DNA of 64,000 nt from an uncultured Clostridium sp. Its GTDB lineage: Bacteria > Bacillota > Clostridia > TANB77 > CAG-508. Under the pieces are notes generated by a model. The model was not told the DNA's origin, searched no databases, and was given only the letters and a program-made list of their open reading frames with translations. Within the stretch, counting starts at the first letter, position 1. Every line of letters begins with the position of its first letter. The position numbers and the translations under genes are program-made. The stretch covers positions 107,852 through 171,851 of the forward strand of contig URYN01000002.1 of the NCBI GenBank assembly GCA_900552135.1. The letters are read 5' to 3'. This document shows, piece after piece, positions 16,503 through 24,323 of this stretch.

Positions 16503-17465
16503 ATGGCTTATAATTTAAAAGAAGTAATTGCTAAAAAGCCTTCAAGATTTACAGCTGGTCACAGAATGTGTGCTGGTTGTGGTGCTCCCCCTGTTGCGAG
16601 AATGGTTATGAGAGCTTTACACGAGAATGACCACGCTGTTGTTGCAAATGCAACTGGATGTATGGAAGTTTCTACTTGCATTTATCCATACACAGCATGG
16701 ACAGATTCATATATTCATACAGCATTCGAGTGTGCAAGTGCAACTTGTTCTGGTGCTGAGGCAGCTTACAAATCTTTAAAGAAACAAGGAAAGCTTGAAG
16801 AAAAAGACGGAAGTCAAACCAAATTCATCGCATTCGGTGGAGACGGTGGAACTTATGATATAGGACTTCAATCTCTTTCAGGTGCAATGGAAAGAGGTCA
16901 TGATATGACTTATGTATGCTACGATAACGGTGCATATATGAACACAGGAATTCAACGTTCATCTGCGACTCCAAAATTTGCAGATACAACTACATCTCCT
17001 GCCGGTTCAGTAATTCCCGGTAAAATGCAATCAAGAAAAGACTTAGGAATGATAATGGCAGCACATCATTTACCTTATGTTGCTCAAAGTATCGCAGTTG
17101 GAAACTTTAAGGACCTCTATGAGAAAGCCGAAAAAGCAATATATACTGAAGGTCCTACATTCTTAAATGTTCTAGCTCCTTGCCCTCGTGGCTGGGGTTA
17201 CCCAACAGAAGATTTAATGAAGATTAATAAGCTTGCAATAGATACATGCTATTGGCCATTGTTCGAGGTTGTTGACGGTGTATATCATATTACATACAAA
17301 CCTGCAAAAAAATTACCTGTAGAAGAATTCTTACGTCCTCAAAAACGTTTCAAACATCTTTTCAAGCCAGGAAACGAATGGATGATAGAGGAATTCCAAA
17401 AAGAAGTTGACAAGAGATGGCAAGAGCTGTTAAACTTAGAAGAGATGACAAATAAAGCAGAATAA
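16503..17465 (+). CDS. porB: Pyruvate:ferredoxin oxidoreductase, beta (TPP-binding) subunit
   Basis: 320 residues. A C-A-G-C-G-A-P-P motif near the N-terminus and further conserved cysteines bind the proximal [4Fe-4S] cluster. The TPP/Mg motif is F-G-G-D-G-G-T-Y-D-I-G followed by Y-D-N-G-A-Y-M-N-T-G. L-A-P-C-P-R-G-W-G is also conserved in PorB. The terminal Y-K-P-A-K-K-L-P-V-E-E-F-L is typical. It ends the por operon; a GC-rich inverted repeat follows its stop codon directly, then a separate ferredoxin gene. Confidence 0.95.
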   Translation: MAYNLKEVIAKKPSRFTAGHRMCAGCGAPPVARMVMRALHENDHAVVANATGCMEVSTCIYPYTAWTDSYIHTAFECASATCSGAEAAYKSLKKQGKLEEKDGSQTKFIAFGGDGGTYDIGLQSLSGAMERGHDMTYVCYDNGAYMNTGIQRSSATPKFADTTTSPAGSVIPGKMQSRKDLGMIMAAHHLPYVAQSIAVGNFKDLYEKAEKAIYTEGPTFLNVLAPCPRGWGYPTEDLMKINKLAIDTCYWPLFEVVDGVYHITYKPAKKLPVEEFLRPQKRFKHLFKPGNEWMIEEFQKEVDKRWQELLNLEEMTNKAE

Positions 17466-17472
17466 ATTAAAT

Positions 17473-17526
17473 TTCGCCCAAAGGTCGCCAAAAGGCGCCC
17501 AACGGGGACGCCCCTTTTTGGGCGAA
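17473..17526. repeat. GC-rich inverted repeat, copy 1 (after porB)
   Basis: TTCGCCCAAA (17473-17482) pairs with TTTGGGCGAA (17517-17526), enclosing two further short inverted repeats (around GTCGCC/GGCGCC and GGGGACGCCCC). Bases 17504-17526 recur exactly, in inverse orientation, at 43078-43100. Its composition stands out against the AT-rich surroundings. It lies 8 bp after the porB stop and could act as mRNA 3' protection, partial terminator or a mobile palindromic repeat. Confidence 0.8.
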
Positions 17527-17619
17527 GTAAATAATAATGCTATTTATATAAAAATATAATAAATACTTTCATTCCAAAGGGGTAATCTTTTTAGAATGAA
17601 ATAAAAGGTGGTGAAATTT

Positions 17620-17790
17620 ATGGCATATAAAATTACAGATAAATGCATCGCTTGTGGAGCATGTGCAGCTAACTGTCCAGTTTCTTGCATATCTGACAAG
17701 GGAGATAAATACGAAATAGATTCTTCTATGTGCATAAGCTGTGGAACATGTGCAAGTGTTTGCCCAGTTGGTGCTCCAGAAGAGGAATAA
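17620..17790 (+). CDS. Ferredoxin, 2[4Fe-4S]
   Basis: A 56-residue clostridial-type ferredoxin, the probable electron acceptor of the adjacent PorGDAB. Two motifs are complete: C-I-A-C-G-A-C-A-A-N-C-P and C-I-S-C-G-T-C-A-S-V-C-P, with the pseudo-twofold repeat of the fold (A-Y-K-I-T-D-K and Y-E-I-D-S-S-M). The frame is open to a GTG at 17608, but AGGTGGTG lies six bases before the ATG at 17620, and this start gives the standard N-terminus. It is followed by a strong terminator. Confidence 0.95.
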   Translation: MAYKITDKCIACGACAANCPVSCISDKGDKYEIDSSMCISCGTCASVCPVGAPEEE

Positions 17791-17796
17791 AAATAT

Positions 17797-17848
17797 AAGA
17801 ATTCGGTTATTAAATGAAAATTTAATAACCGAATTCTTTTTTGTTTTT
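17797..17848. terminator. Strong bidirectional terminator
   Basis: An 18-bp perfect stem (AAGAATTCGGTTATTAAA with its complement, 17797-17838) with a six-base loop, T-rich on the plus side and A-rich on the other. It separates the ferredoxin gene from the convergent ricT. Confidence 0.9.
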
Positions 17849-17856
17849 ACTTACTT

Positions 17857-18792
17857 TTAGTAGTCTTCTCCCTGATTTTGATCTCTTGTTTTCTTGTCTT
17901 GTTTTTCAAGTGCTTCTAGCTTTTTAAGCTCTTTTATGTTTTCTATTTCTTCAGAATTTTCTTCTTCGACTTTACTAGTTGGCGCTTTTATAACTTTTAC
18001 GTCTTTTGCATCATAAGATTTATATGTAGTAACATCATCTTTTTTGAATTGTACTTTTACTCTTTCTTTTAGTACTTCTTCGCTAACAATTGTTCCTTCT
18101 CCATCTTCTGTTTTTACAATAGAACCTACTTTGGGAAGTTTCTTTATTTTTTCTTCATAAACTCCTTGCTCATATTTTAAACAGCACATTAATCTTCCAC
18201 AATTTCCTGAAATTTTTGATGGATTCAAAGATGCACTTTGTTCTTTAGCCATTTTTATTGAAACAATGTCGAAATTGTTTAGGAATGAACAACAGCATAG
18301 TTCTCTACCACAAACTCCGTTTCCTCCTATTTTGCGAACCTCATCCCTAACACCAATTTGTCTAAGTTCTATTCTTGTTTTGTATATTGCTGCTAAATCT
18401 TTTACAAGTTCTCTGAAGTCTACTCTTCCATCTGCTGTGAAATAGAAAATAATTTTGCTTCCATCAAATTTATATTCTACATCAACTAAATTCATTTCTA
18501 GTTTATGTTTTTTTATTTGCTCCTTGCAAACTTCCATTGCCTTTTTTTCTTTTTGTTTATTATCTTCTTGTCTTTTTATATCTTTGGAACTTGCAAGCCT
18601 GATTATTCTTTTTAGGTCTTTTGAAACTTTTTCATCTGGTAGTTCTCTTTTGCTTATTACTACCTCTCCAATGTCTTCTCCCAAAGATGTTTCTACAATT
18701 ACTTTATCTTTTGGATTTAATCTTATATATCCTGGGTCAAAGAAATATACTTTTCCAGGTTTTCTAAATCTTATTCCGACTATATTTTTCAT
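17857..18792 (-). CDS. ricT: RicT/YaaT-type PSP1 domain protein
   Basis: RicT (YaaT) is part of the Y-complex that carries iron-sulfur clusters and assists RNase Y maturation and sporulation in B. subtilis. 311 residues. The signature cysteines are all present: G-V-C-G-R-E-L-C-C-C-S-F-L and G-N-C-G-R-L-M-C-C-L-K-Y-E. The N-terminal V-G-I-R-F-R-K-P-G-K-V-Y-F-F and the G-D-G-E-G-T-I-V segment are typical. The last about 50 residues are charged and low-complexity. It follows holB, the same order as in Bacillus. Confidence 0.93.
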   Translation of the reverse strand: MKNIVGIRFRKPGKVYFFDPGYIRLNPKDKVIVETSLGEDIGEVVISKRELPDEKVSKDLKRIIRLASSKDIKRQEDNKQKEKKAMEVCKEQIKKHKLEMNLVDVEYKFDGSKIIFYFTADGRVDFRELVKDLAAIYKTRIELRQIGVRDEVRKIGGNGVCGRELCCCSFLNNFDIVSIKMAKEQSASLNPSKISGNCGRLMCCLKYEQGVYEEKIKKLPKVGSIVKTEDGEGTIVSEEVLKERVKVQFKKDDVTTYKSYDAKDVKVIKAPTSKVEEENSEEIENIKELKKLEALEKQDKKTRDQNQGEDY

Positions 18793-18927
18793 TATAACCC
18801 TCCCTTTATTTTATTCATTCTATTTAATACTCTAATTATTCAATCCTTATAAGTAATTTACTTTTACAGTTGTTTTGTTTTAAGAATTTTATTTCTGCAT
18901 AAAATTAATTTCTTAACACTTTTTTAT

Positions 18928-19842
18928 TTAAATTATCTTTAGTAATAATTCATCTATACACATATCGTAATTGGTATTTGACATGAGTTTTCTTTTTGTT
19001 TTTTCAATCAGTTGAACAGATTTTAGTACTCCCATTCTTGAGTCTCCTGTTCTATTTATGTATGAAAATATTATTGTCATCATATAATCAAGTAATTCCA
19101 TTATTATTTCTTTGGAATCATATAATACCGAGTAATTATTAAACATGTCTACGCTATTTTTTACTCCACCCTTCAGCAAATTGTTTGTCGCTTTTTCAAC
19201 TTGATTATATTCATCAATATTATTGCTTACTTTTATCAACTTTCCTATACTTCCGTTGCACATTTTAAATAAAGTATCGCTCATTCTTGAATAACTTTCA
19301 TTCTCAGATTGTGAAATGTATTTACTCATTTCTTGTTTTGTTAATCCCTGAAAATTTAGCTTAACGCATCTAGATTTTACCGTATTCAACAGCATGTTTT
19401 CATTTGATGTAATCATTATAATTACCACATATTCAGGTGGTTCTTCAAGTGTTTTTAATAAACTATTTTGAGCTTCTTGAGTCATATTTTCACTGTCGTT
19501 TATAATGAAAACTTTTTTGTCTGATACAATTGGTTTTTGATAGATGTTTTCGAGCATTTCTCTTATTTGAGCAATTTTTAGAGAATTGCCATCTGGTTCT
19601 ATTTCAAAAAAATCCGGATTGTTGCTTGAATCAAACTTTATACATGAACTACATGTACCACAACCTTTTTTCTCTCCATGCTCTTGGCATAAAATCATTC
19701 TTGCAAAATTCTCTGCAATTAGCTTTTTACCAATTCCATCTGGTCCAATAAACAAGTAACTGTGTGCAGTCGTCTCATTTTGTGCAGATATTTCTAAATC
19801 TTTTTTTATTTTGTTGTTACCCAGAATCTCATCAAATTTCAC
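18928..19842 (-). CDS. holB: DNA polymerase III delta' subunit
   Basis: A clamp-loader subunit. 304 residues. The AAA+ N-terminus has F-I-G-P-D-G-I-G-K-K-L-I-A (P-loop), a four-cysteine zinc module (C-Q-E-H-G...C-G-T-C-S-S-C) and L-L-K-T-L-E-E-P-P-E-Y, with the sensor-1 region V-K-S-R-C in place of an arginine finger pattern. The C-terminal helical part is less conserved, as usual. It lies between lepB and ricT, a common clostridial arrangement. Confidence 0.9.
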   Translation of the reverse strand: MKFDEILGNNKIKKDLEISAQNETTAHSYLFIGPDGIGKKLIAENFARMILCQEHGEKKGCGTCSSCIKFDSSNNPDFFEIEPDGNSLKIAQIREMLENIYQKPIVSDKKVFIINDSENMTQEAQNSLLKTLEEPPEYVVIIMITSNENMLLNTVKSRCVKLNFQGLTKQEMSKYISQSENESYSRMSDTLFKMCNGSIGKLIKVSNNIDEYNQVEKATNNLLKGGVKNSVDMFNNYSVLYDSKEIIMELLDYMMTIIFSYINRTGDSRMGVLKSVQLIEKTKRKLMSNTNYDMCIDELLLKII

Positions 19843-19990
19843 GAAATTTTAACTCCTCTTTCAGTTTTTCTTATTTAGTTTTTTATCGTTTAACCCTTTC
19901 AGTCATTCGACTTTCCTGCTTTGGGGCTTTCAATCTATTTATGTCTTAGTCTTTTTGATCTTTTCCATTTAGCTTTTCTGTATTTTCATT

Positions 19991-20644
19991 CTATTCTGCT
20001 TTTTTTATTGTTCCAAATTTATTTAATGGCCAAAATCTGATTGTTACTACTCCCTCAATTTTTTCAAGTGGAACACATCCAAACCTTCTGCAGTCTCCCG
20101 AACCAGGTCTGTTATCTCCCATTGCAAATACGCATCCTTCAGGAACTACTAAATCTGTAAATACTCCGCCATGTCCATCTGTTACAACATTGTCATTTAA
20201 GTATGCAGATTCGTCCAATTCTTCACCATTAATATATACTTTTCCATTTGCAATTTGAATGTGTTCCCCTGGAAGTGCTATTACTCTTTTTATATAGCTT
20301 CTTTTATTCCATTCAAGAACATAGTATGTAAATTTTTTGAATATATTTGTTGGATTATAATTATATGTTGCAACAGGATTACTTAAATCTGCATTTTCGG
20401 CACTAACGCTTGTAATGCTTGGTTCTTCAAATGTTATAATGTCCCCTCTATTTGGCATTTTCTTTGTTGTTCTAGGTATTCTGTTTAATATTAGTCTTTC
20501 ACCTTGTTTTAGAGTTGGATACATTGATGATTGTTGTACGACTGTTGGAGTTCCAACAAAGTATCTTATAAGTAATGCAAGTATAATTGCAATTACGATA
20601 CATTCAATCCATTCTAATATATTTTTTACTTTTTCATTCATCAT
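19991..20644 (-). CDS. lepB: Signal peptidase I
   Basis: Membrane-bound serine protease that releases secretory signal peptides. 217 residues, one N-terminal membrane segment (about residues 10-30). The catalytic Ser is in Q-S-S-M-Y-P-T-L (residue 40) and the general-base Lys in Y-I-K-R-V-I-A-L-P-G-E (residue 119). M-G-D-N-R-P-G-S-G-D-C-R-R-F-G is the S26 box E with an unusual cysteine. GTG-free start; AGAAAGGATC precedes the ATG-ATG pair. It lies between the sensor kinase and holB. Confidence 0.95.
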   Translation of the reverse strand: MMNEKVKNILEWIECIVIAIILALLIRYFVGTPTVVQQSSMYPTLKQGERLILNRIPRTTKKMPNRGDIITFEEPSITSVSAENADLSNPVATYNYNPTNIFKKFTYYVLEWNKRSYIKRVIALPGEHIQIANGKVYINGEELDESAYLNDNVVTDGHGGVFTDLVVPEGCVFAMGDNRPGSGDCRRFGCVPLEKIEGVVTIRFWPLNKFGTIKKAE

Positions 20645-20750
20645 TTTTCTCGATCCTTTCTCAAGACATAAATCTGTTTTAATCTTATGTTTTTTTAACT
20701 GAACTTTTCTATAAACACATCAACATACTATCTTGTATCGTTTTCCTGTT

Positions 20751-22184
20751 TTACTTTTCTTCCTCTTTTTTTAGTGCTGGTATTCTTATTACAACCTCTG
20801 TTCCTTTACCATACTCGCTTTTTATGTCTATACTTCCCTTGTTCTGTTCAATTATTTCTTTTGCAATGGATAGACCTAATCCTGTTCCACCCATTTCACG
20901 CGAACGAGCCTTATCAACTCTGTAGAATCTTTCAAATACTCTTCCTAAATCTTCTTTGGGAATTCCAATTCCATTATCGATTACTTTTATGTATGCATCA
21001 TTGTACACAAATCCAACATAAATTTTTATATTTCCATTTTCAGGTGTATATTTAACAGCATTAGATAGAACATTTAATATTACTCTTTCAATTCCGTTTT
21101 TGTCAGCTTTTATTGGGGGAACATCTGCAGTAACATAGCATTCAACTTCTTGATGCTTTTTCTCAATTTCTATTTCTAATTTTTCTTGGCATTTTTTTGC
21201 AAGTTCACCTAAATCGAATTCAGTTATATTTCCTGTAACTCTATTTGTATCGTATCTTGAAAGTGTAAGTAAATCACTTACTAAATCTGCCATTCTTCTT
21301 CCCTCAGATGATATAACAGATAAGAATTTTTCTTGAGTTGCCCTATCATATTCTCCCTCCTGTAATGTATCAGCGTAGCCAATTATAGATGTAATAGGCG
21401 TTTTCAATTCATGTGAAACATCTGCAACAAATTCTTTTCTCATATTATCCAGTTTTACATGTTCTGTTATGTCTTGCACAACCGCAATAACACCTGATGA
21501 CAAGTTGTTTTCATCCTTGTAAGGAGCGAAATAAATGTTAATATTCTTTTCTCCAATGTTTATTTTTTGTTCCAAAGACGTCCAATTTTCCAAATACATT
21601 ATGGCTTCTTTATTTATCTCTACATCTAGCTTTTCGAATATTTGATCAAAATTTTTTTCATTTTCAATGTTTAATAATTCCTTTGCCACAGGATTTATTA
21701 TCATAATATTTCCGTCTTTATCAAATGCTATAATTCCGTCAGTCATGTGTAATAATATTGCTTCGATTTCACGCTTTTGCTTTTTTACATCATTAAGACT
21801 TTGTTTCATTTCACTAGTCATGATGCTTATAATATTGGTTATTTCATCAACTTCAGTTTTTCTTCTCTTCTTTTTTTTGTTTCCAACTCTGATTAATTCT
21901 ACATTTTCGCCATTTGCAACTTTTTGTGCACTCAAAAGCATATCATTGATAGGTTTTGTTATAGTCTTAGTAATGTACAAATTTATTAAAAATACCATGC
22001 AAGAAAATACTAATATTGAAATTAATATTAGTATTTTCGTCTCCATGATTTGTGTATTGCTTATATTACTTGCAAACTCCGGCTGTTGCGATAATATTGT
22101 TATGAAACAAGCACCAAGTGCAAGTAATATAATTATTCCTGTTATAAAAAATATAAATAAAATTTTTCTTTGTAATTTCTTCAA
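20751..22184 (-). CDS. Membrane sensor histidine kinase, WalK/PhoR type
   Basis: Phosphorylates the neighbouring response regulator. 477 residues: two membrane segments (about 8-31 and 50-72) enclosing only some 20 extracytoplasmic residues, a HAMP domain, a PAS domain (about 140-240), the HisKA helix with D-V-S-H-E-L-K-T-P (phospho-His258), and an HATPase with N-V-L-S-N-A-V-K-Y-T, D-N-G-I-G-I-P and G-G-T-G-L-G-L-S-I. The tiny extracellular loop argues that it senses the membrane or an intracellular cue. The gene is 168 bp after the regulator; that gap contains an imperfect tandem repeat. WalK is the nearest family by layout, but the essential-gene neighbours of walRK (walH, walI) are absent. 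Confidence 0.88.
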   Translation of the reverse strand: MKKLQRKILFIFFITGIIILLALGACFITILSQQPEFASNISNTQIMETKILILISILVFSCMVFLINLYITKTITKPINDMLLSAQKVANGENVELIRVGNKKKKRRKTEVDEITNIISIMTSEMKQSLNDVKKQKREIEAILLHMTDGIIAFDKDGNIMIINPVAKELLNIENEKNFDQIFEKLDVEINKEAIMYLENWTSLEQKINIGEKNINIYFAPYKDENNLSSGVIAVVQDITEHVKLDNMRKEFVADVSHELKTPITSIIGYADTLQEGEYDRATQEKFLSVISSEGRRMADLVSDLLTLSRYDTNRVTGNITEFDLGELAKKCQEKLEIEIEKKHQEVECYVTADVPPIKADKNGIERVILNVLSNAVKYTPENGNIKIYVGFVYNDAYIKVIDNGIGIPKEDLGRVFERFYRVDKARSREMGGTGLGLSIAKEIIEQNKGSIDIKSEYGKGTEVVIRIPALKKEEEK

Positions 22185-22208
22185 CTTAAAATATGAACCT
22201 TTCCAATC

Positions 22209-22350
22209 TAAAATATTATTTTCAAAATTCGTCTAAATTTCTCTGCTACCTTCTGGTGTATTCAAAATTTTTAATATCATTTTCGAAATTCAACCAAATT
22301 CCTCTACTACCTTTTAGCATATCAAAAATCTCTAATACTATTTTTTCAAA
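22209..22350. repeat. Imperfect tandem repeat between regulator and kinase genes
   Basis: A unit of about 61-63 bp recurs: ATTTTC(A/G)AAATTC at 22218-22230 and 22279-22291, with CTCT(G/A)CTACCTT(C/T)T following in both, and a partial third copy from about 22333. It lies in the leader of the sensor kinase gene. Confidence 0.55.
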
Positions 22351-22352
22351 GT

Positions 22353-23081
22353 TTATTTAGATGCTAAATAGTATCCGATTCCTCTTTTATTTATAATAAT
22401 TTTAGAATTTTTTGTGCTATCTCCAAGTTTTTCTCTTATTCTACATACTGTAACATCAACTGTTCTAATGTCACCATAGTATTCATAGTTCCATACCTTT
22501 TCAAGTAATACTTCTCTTGTAACAGGTACCCCAGGTTGCATAGCAAGATATTTTATAAGCTCAAATTCTTTTGGAGTAAGTGCTTTTACTTGTCCTTTTA
22601 TTCTTACTTCTACTTTTTCAAGGTCTAATTCAAGATCTCCAACTACTATTTTATTAGATTTCTTATCATCCTCTTTTTCTTTTCCTGTTTTTTCGTCTTC
22701 TGATTTTCTTAAATTTGCCTTTACCCTTGCCATTACTTCTCTTACACTAAATGGTTTTGAGATATAATCGTCAGCGCCTAATTCAAGCCCTACAATTTTG
22801 TCTATTTCCTCTGATCTTGCAGATACCATTAATACTGGCACATTGTAAACTTGCTTTATTTTCTTGCAGACTGTTAATCCATCCATTTTTGGTAGCATGA
22901 CATCAAGCAATATTAAATCAGGTCTTTTTTCTTGAGCTATATCAAATCCCATTTCTCCATCTGTTGCCTCTAATGTGTTATATCCCTCTCTTTGTAAGTT
23001 GCAAACCAAAACATCAATTATTGGTTGCTCATCATCAACAACTAATATTGTTTTTTTATTTTGATCTAGTTCATCCTTCAT
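22353..23081 (-). CDS. Response regulator, OmpR/WalR type
   Basis: 242 residues: a receiver domain with the acidic pair V-V-D-D-E and phospho-acceptor Asp60 in L-I-L-L-D-V-M-L-P-K-M-D-G, the conserved Thr/Ser (S-A-R-S) and Lys (S-K-P-F). A C-terminal winged-helix OmpR domain has V-K-A-L-T-P-K-E-F-E-L-I-K-Y-L and V-D-V-T-V-C-R-I-R-E-K-L-G. An acidic-basic linker (E-D-E-K-T-G-K-E-K-E-D-D-K-K-S) of about 20 residues is longer than usual. It precedes the cognate kinase and follows an unknown membrane-anchored protein. Confidence 0.93.
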   Translation of the reverse strand: MKDELDQNKKTILVVDDEQPIIDVLVCNLQREGYNTLEATDGEMGFDIAQEKRPDLILLDVMLPKMDGLTVCKKIKQVYNVPVLMVSARSEEIDKIVGLELGADDYISKPFSVREVMARVKANLRKSEDEKTGKEKEDDKKSNKIVVGDLELDLEKVEVRIKGQVKALTPKEFELIKYLAMQPGVPVTREVLLEKVWNYEYYGDIRTVDVTVCRIREKLGDSTKNSKIIINKRGIGYYLASK

Positions 23082-23103
23082 AGAAGTACATCCTCCCTTT
23101 TAT

Positions 23104-24093
23104 TTATCTTTCTTCTTCTGTCTTTTCTCTTTCGACTCTTTCTTCAGACTCTGCCTTTGATTTTTCTATTTTTACTTCAGTTTCTTCTGATTTATCTCTT
23201 TCTGTCATTACAAGTTCACCTTTTGTTCCAATTGTAATATCATAATTTTCAAACTCTATTGCATCTTGGTATACATCTATTATTTTGTCAACTGGTAATT
23301 CATCTACAGACATTGTGCTAAATGAATATCCTTCATCCAGTAAACATCTTGCATTCATAACTTCTTTTTTCAAATTTTTAGATAATTTTACATCTTTACC
23401 CGGAATATTAATTTGTGGAACATATTCATATTTTCCATTTCCCTTATTGTAATATCCAGGTGCTTTTACCTCTATTTGGCTTTTCATATATCCTTCACTA
23501 AATCCATATGCATCTGCAACCTTATCTACAATAGAGTCTGTATAAGCATCTATTACTACCTGTTCAGATTCACATATTTTTTGGCATGCATCTAAAAATT
23601 CTTTTTCTTCATTAAAAGTCCTATCTTTTTTGTATCTAAGTTCATTATACGTTTTTACTGCACCATTTAGTTCTGTTACCCCATCTATTTTGTCTTGTTT
23701 CTCTATCTGGAACAACCTTTTTGTGGTCTCGGCATAAGAATTTCCATCAGACATATTTTCTATTTGAGATTCTTTTTGTGCTAAATTCGATTTTACGAGT
23801 TCTAGGTAATTGTCATATTCAGCAGCAAGTTCAACTGATGTTTGCGTGTTATTGCTAGAATTAAAGCTTTTTGCCATTTGGGAAATCATTGGTCCAGTTG
23901 TTGCTCCAGCAACATATCCAATGGCTCCTCCTGCTAATGCCATTACAGCAAGATATTTCTTAACAGTTTCCCAAGCATCTTCTCTACTTTTTCTAGAACC
24001 ATGATAAATTCCTCTATCAGGATTGCTTTTTTTTGCTCCTCTAATCTCTCTTCTTCTATCATTTGACTGATAACTATTCATTCGTTCTCCCAT
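23104..24093 (-). CDS. Membrane-anchored protein of unknown function upstream of the two-component pair
   Basis: 329 residues that I do not recognise. A basic N-terminus (about 45 residues rich in Arg, Ser and Asn) precedes one hydrophobic segment (K-Y-L-A-V-M-A-L-A-G-G-A-I-G-Y-V-A-G), so it is probably a single-pass protein. The long remaining part is largely helical and charged, with repeated Asn/Tyr-rich patches, and ends with an E/K/R-rich tail. The short gap (22 bp) to the response regulator suggests an operon, and it could be a sensory or accessory partner. GGAG is placed five bases before the ATG at 24093; a second ATG four codons on (M-N-S-Y-Q) also has a GGAG. Confidence 0.7.
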   Translation of the reverse strand: MGERMNSYQSNDRRREIRGAKKSNPDRGIYHGSRKSREDAWETVKKYLAVMALAGGAIGYVAGATTGPMISQMAKSFNSSNNTQTSVELAAEYDNYLELVKSNLAQKESQIENMSDGNSYAETTKRLFQIEKQDKIDGVTELNGAVKTYNELRYKKDRTFNEEKEFLDACQKICESEQVVIDAYTDSIVDKVADAYGFSEGYMKSQIEVKAPGYYNKGNGKYEYVPQINIPGKDVKLSKNLKKEVMNARCLLDEGYSFSTMSVDELPVDKIIDVYQDAIEFENYDITIGTKGELVMTERDKSEETEVKIEKSKAESEERVEREKTEEER

Positions 24094-24280
24094 ATAAACT
24101 CCATTTCCTTCTTTAGAAATTTTACTTTTCTATAAAAATCGTTACTTATGCACTTATTATACCTCTACCTTACTTAGTTGTCAAAGCTTTTTTGCAATAT
24201 TATTACTATAATATTACATTTAAGTTACTATTTGCAAATAAATGAAGAATAAATAATTTTTATTTTAACTTTCATTAACA

Positions 24281-24304
24281 GAGATGCTTCTTTTGAAAGC
24301 ATCT
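24281..24304 (-). terminator. Possible weak terminator after the glucan synthase gene
   Basis: GATGCTT and AAGCATC pair around a loop just after the stop of the giant gene. There is only a poor T-tract on the minus strand, so termination may be partial. Confidence 0.3.
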
Positions 24305-24323
24305 TGTCATAGATTTTAATTTT

